Assembly: GCA_003159055.1 (NCBI GenBank)
Contig: PMLH01000613.1
Coordinates: forward strand, 1 to 17,683
Reading direction: 5' to 3'
DNA: 17,683 nucleotides
From: Myxococcales bacterium
GTDB lineage: Bacteria > Myxococcota > Polyangia > Fen-1088
The first letter of the stretch is position 1; each line of letters opens with the position of its first letter. Positions 1 through 7,329 of the stretch are shown here, piece after piece. The notes beneath the pieces were generated by a model. It saw nothing but the letters and a program-made list of their open reading frames with translations. It was not told where the DNA came from and ran no database searches. Made by a program: the position numbers and the translations under genes.

Positions 1-1
1 A

Positions 2-169
2 AATGCGGCGACGCAAGCGAATGTGACTACGCTGCGTGAACGCGGCTTTCATTTCGTCGGGCCGGCGCGGGGCCGCATGGCCTCGGGCTTGATCGGCGAA
101 GGGCGCATGGTGGAACCAGCCGAGATATTCGGCCACGTTCGCGTGGTGCTGGGCGTGAAGGACAGCTGA
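2..169 (+). CDS. coaC: CoaC-like flavoprotein decarboxylase, C-terminal end (5' partial)
   Basis: The first 55 codons are the end of a flavoprotein of the phosphopantothenoylcysteine decarboxylase family (HFCD: CoaC/Dfp, AtHAL3a, LanD), which decarboxylates a cysteine-derived carboxylate using FMN. The visible NAATQAN segment corresponds to the stretch just after the substrate-binding PXMNXXMW motif, which lies outside the window. The loop MASGLIGEGRM followed by VEPAEI matches the substrate-recognition flap of CoaC (typical ACGxxGxGRM then EPxEI). The protein stops about 15 residues after this flap, so there is no CoaB synthetase domain, unlike the fused CoaBC of most bacteria. The catalytic Cys of the flap (Cys158 in E. 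coli Dfp) is Ser here. Family assignment is firm; the exact substrate is not, because of that substitution. Confidence 0.8.
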   Translation, partial: NAATQANVTTLRERGFHFVGPARGRMASGLIGEGRMVEPAEIFGHVRVVLGVKDS

Positions 170-556
170 CCGGGCGCAAGAGCGTCCGCGTTGCGGCGGC
201 ACCCACGAAGCGATCGATCAACCCGTGCATGACTCTCCCGCGCCAGGTCGTGCGCGGTCGTGACTACATGATCGCCTGCCGCCCGCTCCGGCCCGGCGTG
301 AAGCTCATCGAGCGTCACGTAGCGCCGATAGGCCAAGGCGACCGGGGGGACACCGGGGGCGCGATCGACTGAACCGGCATTGGACTCAAACCGTGATCCT
401 ATTCGTGCAGCGGTACACGGTCTATCGACGAGCGCGACCTCGACACCTGGATCTCGTGGGATTTGCGTCGCATAGTCGGTGGCGACACGACGGACGATCG
501 ACCTCTGTGGGCTGGTCTGCGTGCGCGCAATAGATCCTCTGCGGGAGACTCGAGCC
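170..556. other. Intergenic stretch with no recognised gene
   Basis: Between the CoaC-like stop and the methyltransferase start there are 387 bases. Several short frames are open on both strands, as expected at this GC content, but none has a recognisable family motif together with a plausible start. A plus-strand piece around 416-510 reads with a somewhat protein-like composition (acidic and Trp-rich) and could be a decayed remnant. I cannot assign it. Confidence 0.4.
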
Positions 557-1327
557 ATGGACATTCGTTCCCGCAACCGCGAAGCATGGAACCATGAAGT
601 CGAAAGGGGTAACCGGTGGACCATCCCGTCGAGCGCCGAACGGATTGCCGCCGCCAGGCGGGGCGAGTGGTCCGTGCTACTGACCCCCTCCATTCCCGTC
701 CCGGCCGGCTGGTTCCCTCGCCTGGAAGGACTGGACCTGCTTGCCCTGGCCAGCGGTGGCGGACAGCAGGCTCCTCTCTTCGCCGCCGCGGGCGCTCGGG
801 TGACCGTGCTGGACAATTCACCCAGCCAGCTGGCGCGCGACCGTGAAGTGGCCGAACGGGAAGACCTGGCCCTGCGACTGGTCGAGGGCGATATGCGCGA
901 CCTTTCAGTGTTCCCAGACGGCAGCTTCGATCTGGTCTTCCATCCAGTCTCGAACACCTTCGTCGATGATGTCCGGCCGGTGTGGAAGGAATCCTTTCGG
1001 GTGTTGCGCCCAGGCGGGACCCTGCTCGCGGGTTTCACCAATCCGGTCCTGTACTTGTTCGATGCGGAAGAGCTGGAGCGGGACGAGCTGGAGGTGAAAC
1101 ACCGCCTGCCTTACTCGGACCTGGCAGACATGGAGCCGGTGGTTCTGCACCAGTGGATCGCGGACCGACGCCCCCTCGAATGGAGCCACACCCTCGACGA
1201 CCAAATTGGCGGCCAGCTTGCCGCAGGGTTCCTCTTGGGAGGTTTCTACGAAGACGGCGATCACACCCGGATCCTGGGCCAGTTCCTGCCCACGTTCATC
1301 GCAACCCGGGCGATCAAATTGCGATAA
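557..1327 (+). CDS. Class I SAM-dependent methyltransferase (Methyltransf_11/25 type)
   Basis: A 256-residue protein with a Rossmann methyltransferase fold. Motif I is [10 protein letters not shown] (residues 62-71), a small-residue SAM loop in place of the more usual GCGxG. The acidic residue that binds the ribose follows in VTVLDNS (82-88), motif II is FDLVFHP (124-130), and [13 protein letters not shown] (148-160) is the typical post-II strand and turn. Length is normal for a stand-alone small-molecule methyltransferase of the UbiE/Methyltransf_11 group. The substrate cannot be read from the sequence. The ATG at 557 is preferred over an upstream in-frame start because a purine-rich GGGAG lies at 542-546 and the family's N-terminus (SRNREAWN) begins right after it. 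The gene converges on folD with a 37-base gap. Confidence 0.88.
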   Translation: MDIRSRNREAWNHEVERGNRWTIPSSAERIAAARRGEWSVLLTPSIPVPAGWFPRLEGLDLLALASGGGQQAPLFAAAGARVTVLDNSPSQLARDREVAEREDLALRLVEGDMRDLSVFPDGSFDLVFHPVSNTFVDDVRPVWKESFRVLRPGGTLLAGFTNPVLYLFDAEELERDELEVKHRLPYSDLADMEPVVLHQWIADRRPLEWSHTLDDQIGGQLAAGFLLGGFYEDGDHTRILGQFLPTFIATRAIKLR

Positions 1328-1364
1328 TGCTGGAGCCAAAGGTGAAGGGGGCAAGCATGCGGCG

Positions 1365-2225
1365 TCACACCTCCGCCTGCTGCTCCGCCAGCCCAACGGT
1401 GTTTCGAAGAAGCATCGCCACGGTCATGACGCCCACGCCGCCAAGGCGCGGGGTTATCCAGGAGGCCTTTTCACCGACGGCTTCGTCCACGTCCGGCAGC
1501 AGGCGCTTGCCTTGCCAGCTGATACCGGCGCTGACGACGATCGCGCCTTCGCGGACCATGCCTGGTTTGACGATCCCAGGCTGTCCCACGCCTGATACGA
1601 TGATGTCGGCACGCCGGGTGTACTCGGCCAGATCGCGAACCGCCGAGTGGATAATCGTGACGGCGGCATCGGCCCCTTTGCCTTTACCGCTCAAGAGCAA
1701 GGACAGCGGGCGGCCGAGCGTCGGGCCCCGCCCGAGGACGACCACGTTCCGCCCTTCGGTCGGGATGCCGTAGTGGAGAAGCATCTCGCGCACAGCCGCA
1801 GGGGTGGCGGGGACCGGGCCCTTGAGCCCCAAGGCGAGTCGACCGATGTTGGTGGGGTGAAGGCCGTCCGCGTCCTTGCCTGGATCCATCTCGAGGAGCG
1901 CCAGCCCGAGGTCGAGATGCGGCGGCAGTGGGTGCTGGATTATGAAGCCGTGGATGGAGGGCTCGTCGTTCAGTCGGCGAATCGTCGCGTGCAACTCGTC
2001 CTGCGTAGCGCTGGCCCCGAGGTGGACATTCTCCGAGGCCATCCCGACTTCGGCACAGGCCTCGCGTTTCTTGCCAACGTATCCGGCGCTCGCCGGATTG
2101 TCGCCAACCAGGACGGTGGCGAGCCCGGGCGAGATTCCCGACGAGCGCAATGCTGCCACGCGACCAGCGACGTCACGGAGCACACCCTGCGCGACCGGCT
2201 TTCCTTCGAGTAGTCTGGCTGTCAT
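1365..2225 (-). CDS. folD: Bifunctional methylenetetrahydrofolate dehydrogenase/methenyltetrahydrofolate cyclohydrolase
   Basis: FolD interconverts 5,10-methylene-, 5,10-methenyl- and 10-formyl-tetrahydrofolate, supplying formyl groups for purines and initiator tRNA. The 286-residue length is standard. The Tyr and Lys of the active site are present in YVGKK (Tyr49, Lys53), the IQHPLP strand (96-101) replaces the usual (V/I)QLPLP, and KDADGLHPTN (117-126) holds the catalytic Asp. The NAD(P) loop GRGPTLGRP (165-173) resembles the GRGxTVGRP form seen in actinobacterial FolD rather than GRSxIVGRP. The C-terminal loop is TPRLGGVGVMTVAMLL, where PGGVGPMT is usual. The usual Cys of the PCTP motif is Ala140. 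It starts with ATG behind a strong Shine-Dalgarno and is monocistronic as far as can be seen. Function is confidently FolD despite these changes. Confidence 0.93.
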   Translation of the reverse strand: MTARLLEGKPVAQGVLRDVAGRVAALRSSGISPGLATVLVGDNPASAGYVGKKREACAEVGMASENVHLGASATQDELHATIRRLNDEPSIHGFIIQHPLPPHLDLGLALLEMDPGKDADGLHPTNIGRLALGLKGPVPATPAAVREMLLHYGIPTEGRNVVVLGRGPTLGRPLSLLLSGKGKGADAAVTIIHSAVRDLAEYTRRADIIVSGVGQPGIVKPGMVREGAIVVSAGISWQGKRLLPDVDEAVGEKASWITPRLGGVGVMTVAMLLRNTVGLAEQQAEV

Positions 2226-2234
2226 GGACCGTGT

Positions 2235-2241
2235 ACCTCCT
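2235..2241 (-). promoter_or_regulatory. Ribosome binding site of folD
   Basis: Read on the minus strand this is AGGAGGT, nine bases upstream of the ATG at 2225. It is close to a perfect anti-Shine-Dalgarno match and fixes the folD start. Confidence 0.75.
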
Positions 2242-2411
2242 ATGGGTTAGGCCCAGACGCGCGGCTCGAAAATCGCTGCTTCCCGATGGTCGATTCCACC
2301 TTTCGCGTCAGTCACAGCGACAGGTGCACGGATAGCACCCATGCCAGGCGGTTGCAAGCTCCCGCATTCGTCCCAAGTCGGCCGATATCGGGTATGGCCC
2401 CCATGGGGCCA

Positions 2412-2573
2412 TCACAACCTGAACTTGGTTCCGGACAGGTGTTCGGTGAACCGCCGCATAACGTCGAGATCATCGGCTTCGCTGGGCGTCTCGTGGGCCA
2501 CCGCGAGGCATCGGATATTCCGCCTCAGCAGAGCTGCGTGCTTTGGCCAGCGTGAAAGCCAACTTGCGTTTGG
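2412..2573 (-). pseudogene. Possible C-terminal remnant of an unidentified protein
   Basis: A 53-codon open stretch without a good start, ending in TGA at 2412-2414. Its last ~40 residues have protein-like composition with an amphipathic pattern: LAVAHETPSEADDLDVM is followed by RRFTEHLSGTKFRL. The reading is suggestive of a real protein tail left after a deletion, but I do not recognise the family and chance is possible at this GC content. It lies in the 373-base gap between the divergent folD and the DUF4143 ATPase; the rest of that gap (2242-2411, 2574-2598) shows nothing else I can name. Confidence 0.2.
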
Positions 2574-2598
2574 TCAGACTAAAGGCAAGAATGGCGAC

Positions 2599-3762
2599 GT
2601 GACCAATCGAGCCTTCTGGTTGAACGAGCTGGAGATTGCCTTCGCGTCGAGGTCGGTGGTTTGGCTTGGTGGCGTCCGTCGCGTCGGCAAGACGACGCTC
2701 GTGCGCTCGCTGCCCGGCGTTCGCTACTTCGACTGCGAGCTCGTCCGGGTACGGCGTGCCCTCGACGATCCCGAGCTCTTCTGGCGCGACCAACCGGCGG
2801 GATCGGTGGTCGCTCTCGACGAGATCCATCGATTGACGAATCCGTCGGAGGTGCTGAAAGTCGCCGCCGACCACTTTCCCAAGGTGCGCGTCGTTGCCAC
2901 TGGGTCTTCCACTTTGGTGGCAAAGCGAAAGTTCAAGGACAGTCTCACCGGGCGCAAGCGTGAGGTTTGGTTGACGCCGATGGTTGCAGCGGATTTCGAG
3001 GCATTCGGCAGCACGGATCTCGACCGCCGCATGCTACACGGTGGTTTGCCTCCGTTCTTTCTCGCTCCGCGCGTCGACGACAAGGACTACGAGGAGTGGA
3101 TGAGCTCGTATTGGGCAAAGGATCTCTCCGAGCTCTTCGTCGTCGACAAGCGCACGGCCTTCATGAAGTTTGCGGAGTTGGTCTTCGCGCAAAGCGGCGG
3201 TCTGTTCGAGGCCCAGTCGTTCGCGGCTCCGTGTGAGGTGTCGCGAACGACGGTGCAAAGCTATCTCTCGATCCTGGAAACAACCCTGCTCGCCACGGTG
3301 CTGCGGCCCTATCACGGCGGGGGGGCCGCCGAGATCCGGACCCAGCCCAAAGTCTACGCGTTCGACACCGGGTTCGTCGCCTATCACCGTGGCTGGGACT
3401 CGTTGCGCGACGAAGACCGCGGTCAGCTTCTGGAGCACCTCGTCCTCGGCGAGATCGTCGCGCGCTTTGGTGTCTCACGCTTGCACTACTGGCGCGACAA
3501 GCAGCAGCACGAGGTCGACTTCGTGCTTGAGGTTGCTCGCCGTCGCGATGTCGTGGCGATCGAATGCAAGAGCGCCGCCCAGAAGCTCGACCCCGCGGGC
3601 CTGCTGGCACTTCGCAGGCGACATCCCCGCGGGAGAAACCTCGTTGTCACGCTACGGGACACCGACGAGCACAAGCGCTCCTTTGGTGAGATCGAAGTGG
3701 AGTTCGTCCCCTACCTCAAGCTGCCGCGTCTGCTTGACAAGTTGCGAGGACCGGAGGCGTGA
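2599..3762 (+). CDS. AAA family ATPase with DUF4143 and PD-(D/E)XK-like C-terminus
   Basis: A 387-residue protein of the ATP-binding/DUF4143 group (AAA_14 plus DUF4143). The P-loop is GGVRRVGKTTL (24-34), Walker B is SVVALDEIHR (69-78), and the sensor strand is VVATGSST (98-105). Residues about 190-260 form the helical winged region typical of DUF4143 (an SRTTVQSYLSILE helix). The C-terminal part carries HEVDFVLE (304-311) and VVAIECK (318-324), the D...ExK arrangement of a PD-(D/E)XK nuclease fold. These proteins are common and mobile; many sit near toxin-antitoxin or defence loci, but their role is not established. The reading frame is open from 2341, but only from about 2599 does it match the family, so a GTG start at 2599 is chosen. 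An A/G-rich AAAGGCAAG lies just upstream. It is probably alone in its transcript. Confidence 0.87.
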   Translation: MTNRAFWLNELEIAFASRSVVWLGGVRRVGKTTLVRSLPGVRYFDCELVRVRRALDDPELFWRDQPAGSVVALDEIHRLTNPSEVLKVAADHFPKVRVVATGSSTLVAKRKFKDSLTGRKREVWLTPMVAADFEAFGSTDLDRRMLHGGLPPFFLAPRVDDKDYEEWMSSYWAKDLSELFVVDKRTAFMKFAELVFAQSGGLFEAQSFAAPCEVSRTTVQSYLSILETTLLATVLRPYHGGGAAEIRTQPKVYAFDTGFVAYHRGWDSLRDEDRGQLLEHLVLGEIVARFGVSRLHYWRDKQQHEVDFVLEVARRRDVVAIECKSAAQKLDPAGLLALRRRHPRGRNLVVTLRDTDEHKRSFGEIEVEFVPYLKLPRLLDKLRGPEA

Positions 3763-4295
3763 ACAAACAGTTTGCAACAGCAGAAGCTGGTTATCCTGGC
3801 GTACCCGCGGTTTTCGACCTTGCTGATCTCCTCGACTGCCGGACGGATCCGCAACCCTTTCAATGCCGAACCCGGCGTACCTGGGCCTGGGCTCCGGCGC
3901 GGCGCCAAGCTCGGACAGCGCGCGCAGATAGACGTCGGGGCGGGCTTGGCGTTTTGTACGGCATCGCCGCCAATGACCGCGCCGAAGTAGTGCGCGATGT
4001 CTGCTCGCCGGAGGTTGTCCATGGTGGTGGCGGTGCGCGTGGACGTGGCAACAGCCATGGCGGTTCCCCGTCGATGAAGGTACGCGAGTAGCTTCAGCAC
4101 GCCTGACTTGATAGGTGCGCGGGCTTGCCCTCTGCCGCTCTCCGCTAGGGGCAAGTCCAGGCGACCTTGGAAGGTTCGTCTCGCGTTTCCCTCGCTCTCC
4201 CCGTGGCGGACCAAATAGAAGTGCGTCTCGTGCTCGATCGACGAAAAGAAGGAAGCGTCGGCGGCGATCGCTGTCGAATCGGTGGGTGTATCCAT
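3763..4295 (-). pseudogene. Broken hybrid: histidine phosphatase N-terminus joined to HAD hydrolase core, frameshifted
   Basis: From the ATG at 4295 the frame reads an ordinary histidine-phosphatase (phosphoglycerate-mutase-like) start, FYLVRHGESEGNA, with the catalytic RHG, and then FQGRLDLPLAESGRGQA. That domain normally runs ~200 residues, but after about 60 residues it passes directly into the middle of a HAD-family phosphatase: GVLKLLAYLHRRGTAMAVAT (cap exit and motif II Thr/Ser), GAVIGGDAVQNAKPAP (motif III Lys). At KPAP the HAD continuation DVYLRALSELGAAP is found only in the neighbouring frame, so there is also a frameshift, and HAD motif IV is not recognisable. So two different phosphatase genes were apparently fused by a deletion and then decayed. 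It starts 20 bases after the GNAT gene stop at 4316, as a second cistron. Not expected to be functional. Confidence 0.7.
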
Positions 4296-4315
4296 GGGAT
4301 TACGAAATCTTTCGC

Positions 4316-4777
4316 TCACTTCACCTTTAACACAAACGCCTGCTTCGACTGCTTGTCGAAGCCCAGCGACTCGTAGAACGCGTGGACACTGGCTCGGTCC
4401 ACTGACGACATGAGCATGATCTTGTAGCAACCGCGGGCGATGCACTCGTCGATGAGCCGCCGCATGACCTTGGTTCCCGCGCCGGTTCGGCGATGTTCGG
4501 CGTGCGTGACCACGTTCTCGATGACTGCGTAAGGCCGCGCGCCGCGTGTGAGGTTTGGCACCACCACAGCATTGCACGCGCTGATCAACGTTTCGCCGAG
4601 AAAGCCCCCCATGTAGACGTGACTGTCGTCGCGCAGAATCCGCGCCCAGATCGCGTCCACCTGCTCGTGCGCGGGGAGAGGATCATCTGTCCCGTGAAGA
4701 TGGGTGTACAGTGCCAGCAGCTTCGGCAGGTCGCCATGCGCGAGCGGGCGCACGTGGAGATTTCGGTGTTCGGTCAT
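4316..4777 (-). CDS. GNAT family N-acetyltransferase
   Basis: A 153-residue single GNAT domain, which transfers acetyl from acetyl-CoA to an amine. Motif A is clear: VIENVVTHAEHRRTGAGTKV (residues 85-104), with the R-R-T-G-A-G pyrophosphate loop at 96-101. Motif B follows in the C-terminal half, with ASVHAFYESLGF (129-140) carrying the usual catalytic or CoA-contacting Tyr. Starts at an ATG and is complete. The substrate is unknown; the family resembles small-molecule acetyltransferases rather than RimI. It is divergent from a second GNAT gene at 4917, with 139 bases between the two ATGs, and is followed by the broken phosphatase hybrid. Confidence 0.9.
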   Translation of the reverse strand: MTEHRNLHVRPLAHGDLPKLLALYTHLHGTDDPLPAHEQVDAIWARILRDDSHVYMGGFLGETLISACNAVVVPNLTRGARPYAVIENVVTHAEHRRTGAGTKVMRRLIDECIARGCYKIMLMSSVDRASVHAFYESLGFDKQSKQAFVLKVK

Positions 4778-4840
4778 CGTGCCATCTTACCGCCTTCGAT
4801 GATGTGCATGCCCACGATACCTAGAGTGTCGTCTCACCAG

Positions 4841-4861
4841 CACGAGTTCAACCCGCTCGTG
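4841..4861. repeat. Inverted repeat between divergent GNAT genes
   Basis: CACGAG and CTCGTG are separated by nine bases in the divergent intergenic region. It could be an operator for one or both genes; a 6-bp stem can also occur by chance here. Confidence 0.25.
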
Positions 4862-4916
4862 TCGCGCCGGAAGTCGCAGCTTGTCTGGAGAACACTCGAT
4901 CGATAGCGTGTTCGTC

Positions 4917-5438
4917 ATGAGACCTCGGCCTCACAGCACTGGCCACGTCACCTCGTCCACCGGTCCTACGAAGGAAGGCACCCTCCTGCGTCCCTTTCGC
5001 ATCACGGACTACGACGCCGTCTTTGCGCTTTGGCAAAGCTGCAACGGCGTTGCCCTGGGCGCATCCGACACACGCTCCGCCATCGCCGCCTACTTGCGAC
5101 GAAATCCCGGCTTCAGCTTCGTGGCGCAAAAGAATGGCGCGCTGGTTGGCGCCGTCTTGGGTGGGCACGACGGCAGGCGGGGCTACCTTCATCATTTGGC
5201 GGTGGCAGCAGCCCACCGGCGCGCCGGCCTGGGCCGCAAGCTGGTCGACAGGTGCCTCGGGAAGTTGCGCAAGGCAGGCATCAAGAAATGCGACATCTTC
5301 GTCTTCGGCGGCAACGCCGAAGGAAGAACATTCTGGATTCGCACGGGCTGGAGCCCACGACCAGACCTCTGCTTGTTGCAAGTCGACTTGATGGCGTCGC
5401 GGACCGACGCCGCGAAAGCCCGCCGCAAAGAGAACTGA
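4917..5438 (+). CDS. GNAT family N-acetyltransferase
   Basis: A complete GNAT protein of 173 residues from ATG 4917. The N-terminal strand and helix LLRPFRITDYDAVFALW (residues 23-39) and the GVALGASDT helix region are typical, FSFVAQKNGALVGAVLGGHD gives the central strands, and HLAVAAAHRRAGLGRKLV (93-110) is motif A with the R-R-A-G-L-G acetyl-CoA loop. FWIRTGW (139-145) marks the C-terminal strand. The start is uncertain: ATG 4917 has no Shine-Dalgarno, whereas an in-frame TTG at 4881 has GGAAG about eight bases upstream and would add 12 residues. The conserved domain is unaffected. Substrate unknown; the pattern (GHDGRRG, then HLAV) belongs to a widespread uncharacterised GNAT group. It is not homologous enough to its divergent neighbour to be a recent duplicate. 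Confidence 0.88.
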   Translation: MRPRPHSTGHVTSSTGPTKEGTLLRPFRITDYDAVFALWQSCNGVALGASDTRSAIAAYLRRNPGFSFVAQKNGALVGAVLGGHDGRRGYLHHLAVAAAHRRAGLGRKLVDRCLGKLRKAGIKKCDIFVFGGNAEGRTFWIRTGWSPRPDLCLLQVDLMASRTDAAKARRKEN

Positions 5439-5489
5439 CGATCGTCCACGCAAGCGCTCATCGCAACGTCGCAGGGGACAGAAGCCTGC

Positions 5490-5537
5490 GTTGCTGGAGC
5501 CACCATCTGTTGATCGAATGTTGCATTTCCAACATCC
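5490..5537. repeat. 48-bp dispersed repeat, copy 1
   Basis: Matches positions 8429-8476 in the same orientation at 40 of 48 bases. Both begin GTTGCTGGAGC and end CAACATCC. A further GGGAC is shared about ten bases upstream. Copy 1 also contains the inverted repeat ATGTTG-N6-CAACAT (5518-5535). It lies in the gap between the converging GNAT gene and the MocR gene. Nature unknown: a decayed mobile-element end, a structured RNA element, or a small coding piece. Confidence 0.6.
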
Positions 5538-5604
5538 AACCAGCCACACACTGCCTTCCCATGAGCGATCTGGCTGCCGGACGTCGAACGGCGAGAGCCC
5601 CGCG

Positions 5605-5627
5605 GCGGCCATTCACCGGAGGGCCGC
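5605..5627 (-). terminator. Possible hairpin terminator downstream of the MocR gene
   Basis: GCGGCC (5605-5610) pairs with GGCCGC (5622-5627) over an 11-base loop, two bases beyond the MocR stop codon at 5630. It has no T-tract on either side, so if it acts it would be as an imperfect or bidirectional terminator between two converging genes. Confidence 0.25.
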
Positions 5628-5629
5628 GA

Positions 5630-7150
5630 CTACCGGCCTTCCGGGGCGCGCGAGCCGCTGCTCATCGCGCGATCGGCCGCAGCATGGAAGCGATCCCGCC
5701 TGGCCGGCTCTTTCGCCTGACACTTCTCAGCGAGTGCACCGAGAGATTCGATGCCCTTCCGGATGTTGTCGGACCAATAGGAATGGTTGATTCGCAGGCA
5801 ATGGTCGAAGCTGGTCCCGAGCGAAAATAGGTGCCCCGGTGCAACGCCGATGCCTTCGTCTGCCGCTCGTTTGGCCAATTGACGAGCGTCAAACCCCTCG
5901 GGTAGCTCCACCCACGTGACGTAGCCTCCGGCCGGTTTCGCGACGCGCGTTCCAGGCGGAAACGCGCCGGTGATCGCCCTTCGCACATTTTCCGCGTTGT
6001 CGGTCACGCGCCGGCGAATGGTGCGCAAATGGCGATCGTAGCCACCGTTGGCGAGGAAATCTGCCACCGCCAGTTGAGTGGGCGTCGCCGTCGCAACACT
6101 GAAAAGAGACTTGAGCTGCTGGACCTTGCTCTGGAATCGGCCCGCGGCGATCCACCCGACCCGGTAGCCGGGAGCTAGGGTCTTCGAGAATGACGAGCAC
6201 AGGAGCACCAGCCCCTTGTCGTCGTAGTTCTTCAAGACCGGCGGTCGCTCGTGTCCAAAGCCGACGTCGCCATAGACGTCATCCTCGATGAGTGGAATGT
6301 CCAACTTTCCCAGCGCACGCGCGAGCTTCCGCTTCTTCTCGGCAGGCATGAGGCTTCCCAACGGATTGTTAAAGCTCGATATCAGCAGACAGGCCCGTAC
6401 AGGATTCTTCGACAGAGCGTACTTCAAGACATCGAGGCTCATGCCGCCCTCTGGGGCAGCCGGAATTTCGAGGATCTTCAGGCCGAGGAGTCGCATGAGG
6501 TTCAGGAACGTGTAGTACACCGGAGATTCGACGGCCACGGTGTCGCCTGGACGGCACACCGCCTGCAAAGCGAGGCTGACGGCCTCCACGCAGCCGGCCG
6601 TGATCACGATGTCGTTGGCCGAGAAGGCACAGCCGTAGTCAAGCGAACGCTTGCCGATCTGCGTGCGCAGGTGCCGATCGCCGTTCGCCTCCGCATAGGA
6701 GATCGCTGCCGTCGGCCGCCGCCGAACCTGGCTGGCAAGCATTCGACCAAGCTTGACCGCAGGCAGGAGCTCCGGGTTGGGGCTTCCCTGACCCAAGGGG
6801 AGTAGTTGCCGGTCGGACAAGCTTCGAATGGTCGCTTCATAATCGTCGCTAAGCTTCACGGCGCTTGCTGTCGGACGCGCCTGTGATCGTCCGCTTTCCT
6901 GCCGATGCGGCCTCGCTGGCACGTAGAAGCCAGAGCGGGCGCGGCCCTGGATCACGTGGGCATCCTCCAGGACGATGTAGGCCTGTTTCGCGGTATTGAT
7001 GCCGACCCGCAAATGCTTCGATAGTGTCCGAATCGACGGCACGCGCTCTCCCGCGCGGAACAGCCCCTGCTCGATCATGCGTCGAACTGTTTCGGCGGTC
7101 CGGACGTAGAGAAGCGGAGGGGCTCCTTCGGGCGAGGTCATATCCCGCAT
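5630..7150 (-). CDS. MocR/PdxR-type GntR regulator with PLP aminotransferase domain
   Basis: A 506-residue transcription factor of the MocR subfamily. Residues about 13-77 are a GntR winged helix (VPSIRTLSKHLRVGINTAKQ, with the recognition helix near 45-60). After a linker (80-105), residues 110-475 are a fold-type I aminotransferase. Visible cofactor residues include SFNNPLGS (259-266, Asn), IEDDVYGD (288-295, Asp), SSFSKTLAPGYRVGW (319-333), where Lys323 should form the internal aldimine with PLP, and LRIN (452-455), where the Arg binds a substrate carboxylate. Such proteins usually sense PLP or an amino acid and regulate a divergent gene, here the OsmC-family gene. ATG 7150 is used because the frame upstream (TTG 7195) is not family-like; ATG 7141 is possible. 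The effector and target cannot be read from sequence. Confidence 0.92.
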   Translation of the reverse strand: MRDMTSPEGAPPLLYVRTAETVRRMIEQGLFRAGERVPSIRTLSKHLRVGINTAKQAYIVLEDAHVIQGRARSGFYVPARPHRQESGRSQARPTASAVKLSDDYEATIRSLSDRQLLPLGQGSPNPELLPAVKLGRMLASQVRRRPTAAISYAEANGDRHLRTQIGKRSLDYGCAFSANDIVITAGCVEAVSLALQAVCRPGDTVAVESPVYYTFLNLMRLLGLKILEIPAAPEGGMSLDVLKYALSKNPVRACLLISSFNNPLGSLMPAEKKRKLARALGKLDIPLIEDDVYGDVGFGHERPPVLKNYDDKGLVLLCSSFSKTLAPGYRVGWIAAGRFQSKVQQLKSLFSVATATPTQLAVADFLANGGYDRHLRTIRRRVTDNAENVRRAITGAFPPGTRVAKPAGGYVTWVELPEGFDARQLAKRAADEGIGVAPGHLFSLGTSFDHCLRINHSYWSDNIRKGIESLGALAEKCQAKEPARRDRFHAAADRAMSSGSRAPEGR

Positions 7151-7169
7151 TCTATCGCCGTACGCGCGG

Positions 7170-7215
7170 TTGCCAACGACACAAAAAGGTGGCAATGGAC
7201 GCAGTTTGGCGCCAA
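7170..7215. promoter_or_regulatory. Candidate operator in the MocR/OsmC divergent region
   Basis: An inverted repeat TTGCCA-N14-TGGCAA (7170-7195) is followed by a perfect 10-bp palindrome TTGGCGCCAA (7206-7215). The elements share TTGCC/TTGGC half-sites, which fits a dimeric or tetrameric regulator, and they lie just upstream of the MocR start, where autoregulation would act. Inference only; no footprint data. Confidence 0.45.
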
Positions 7216-7329
7216 GGACATGGGCACAGAGCCGTCGGTCGCACGGCTGGATTCCTCGGAATTCGGGCAGCGTGGGACTGTACGGCTTTTCGTCCCTCGT
7301 CTACCGATGGTGTTAACCAAGGAGACACC

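Noticed and set aside
340..420. A tRNA-like stretch with a GACTCAAACC segment
   Set aside because: No cloverleaf can be drawn: the T-loop GTTC and a matching acceptor stem are missing.
49..1041. A 330-codon minus-strand open frame over the first kilobase
   Set aside because: It runs opposite the CoaC-like tail and the methyltransferase, both well supported, and has no motifs of its own.
2341..2598. An N-terminal extension of the DUF4143 ATPase from ATG 2341
   Set aside because: The extra 86 residues have no family likeness or ribosome site, and the family normally starts close to the P-loop, as with GTG 2599.
5490..5537. The 48-bp repeat as integron attC sites
   Set aside because: No proper GTTRRRY/RYYYAAC core-site pair was found at the ends, and there is no integrase gene in the window.
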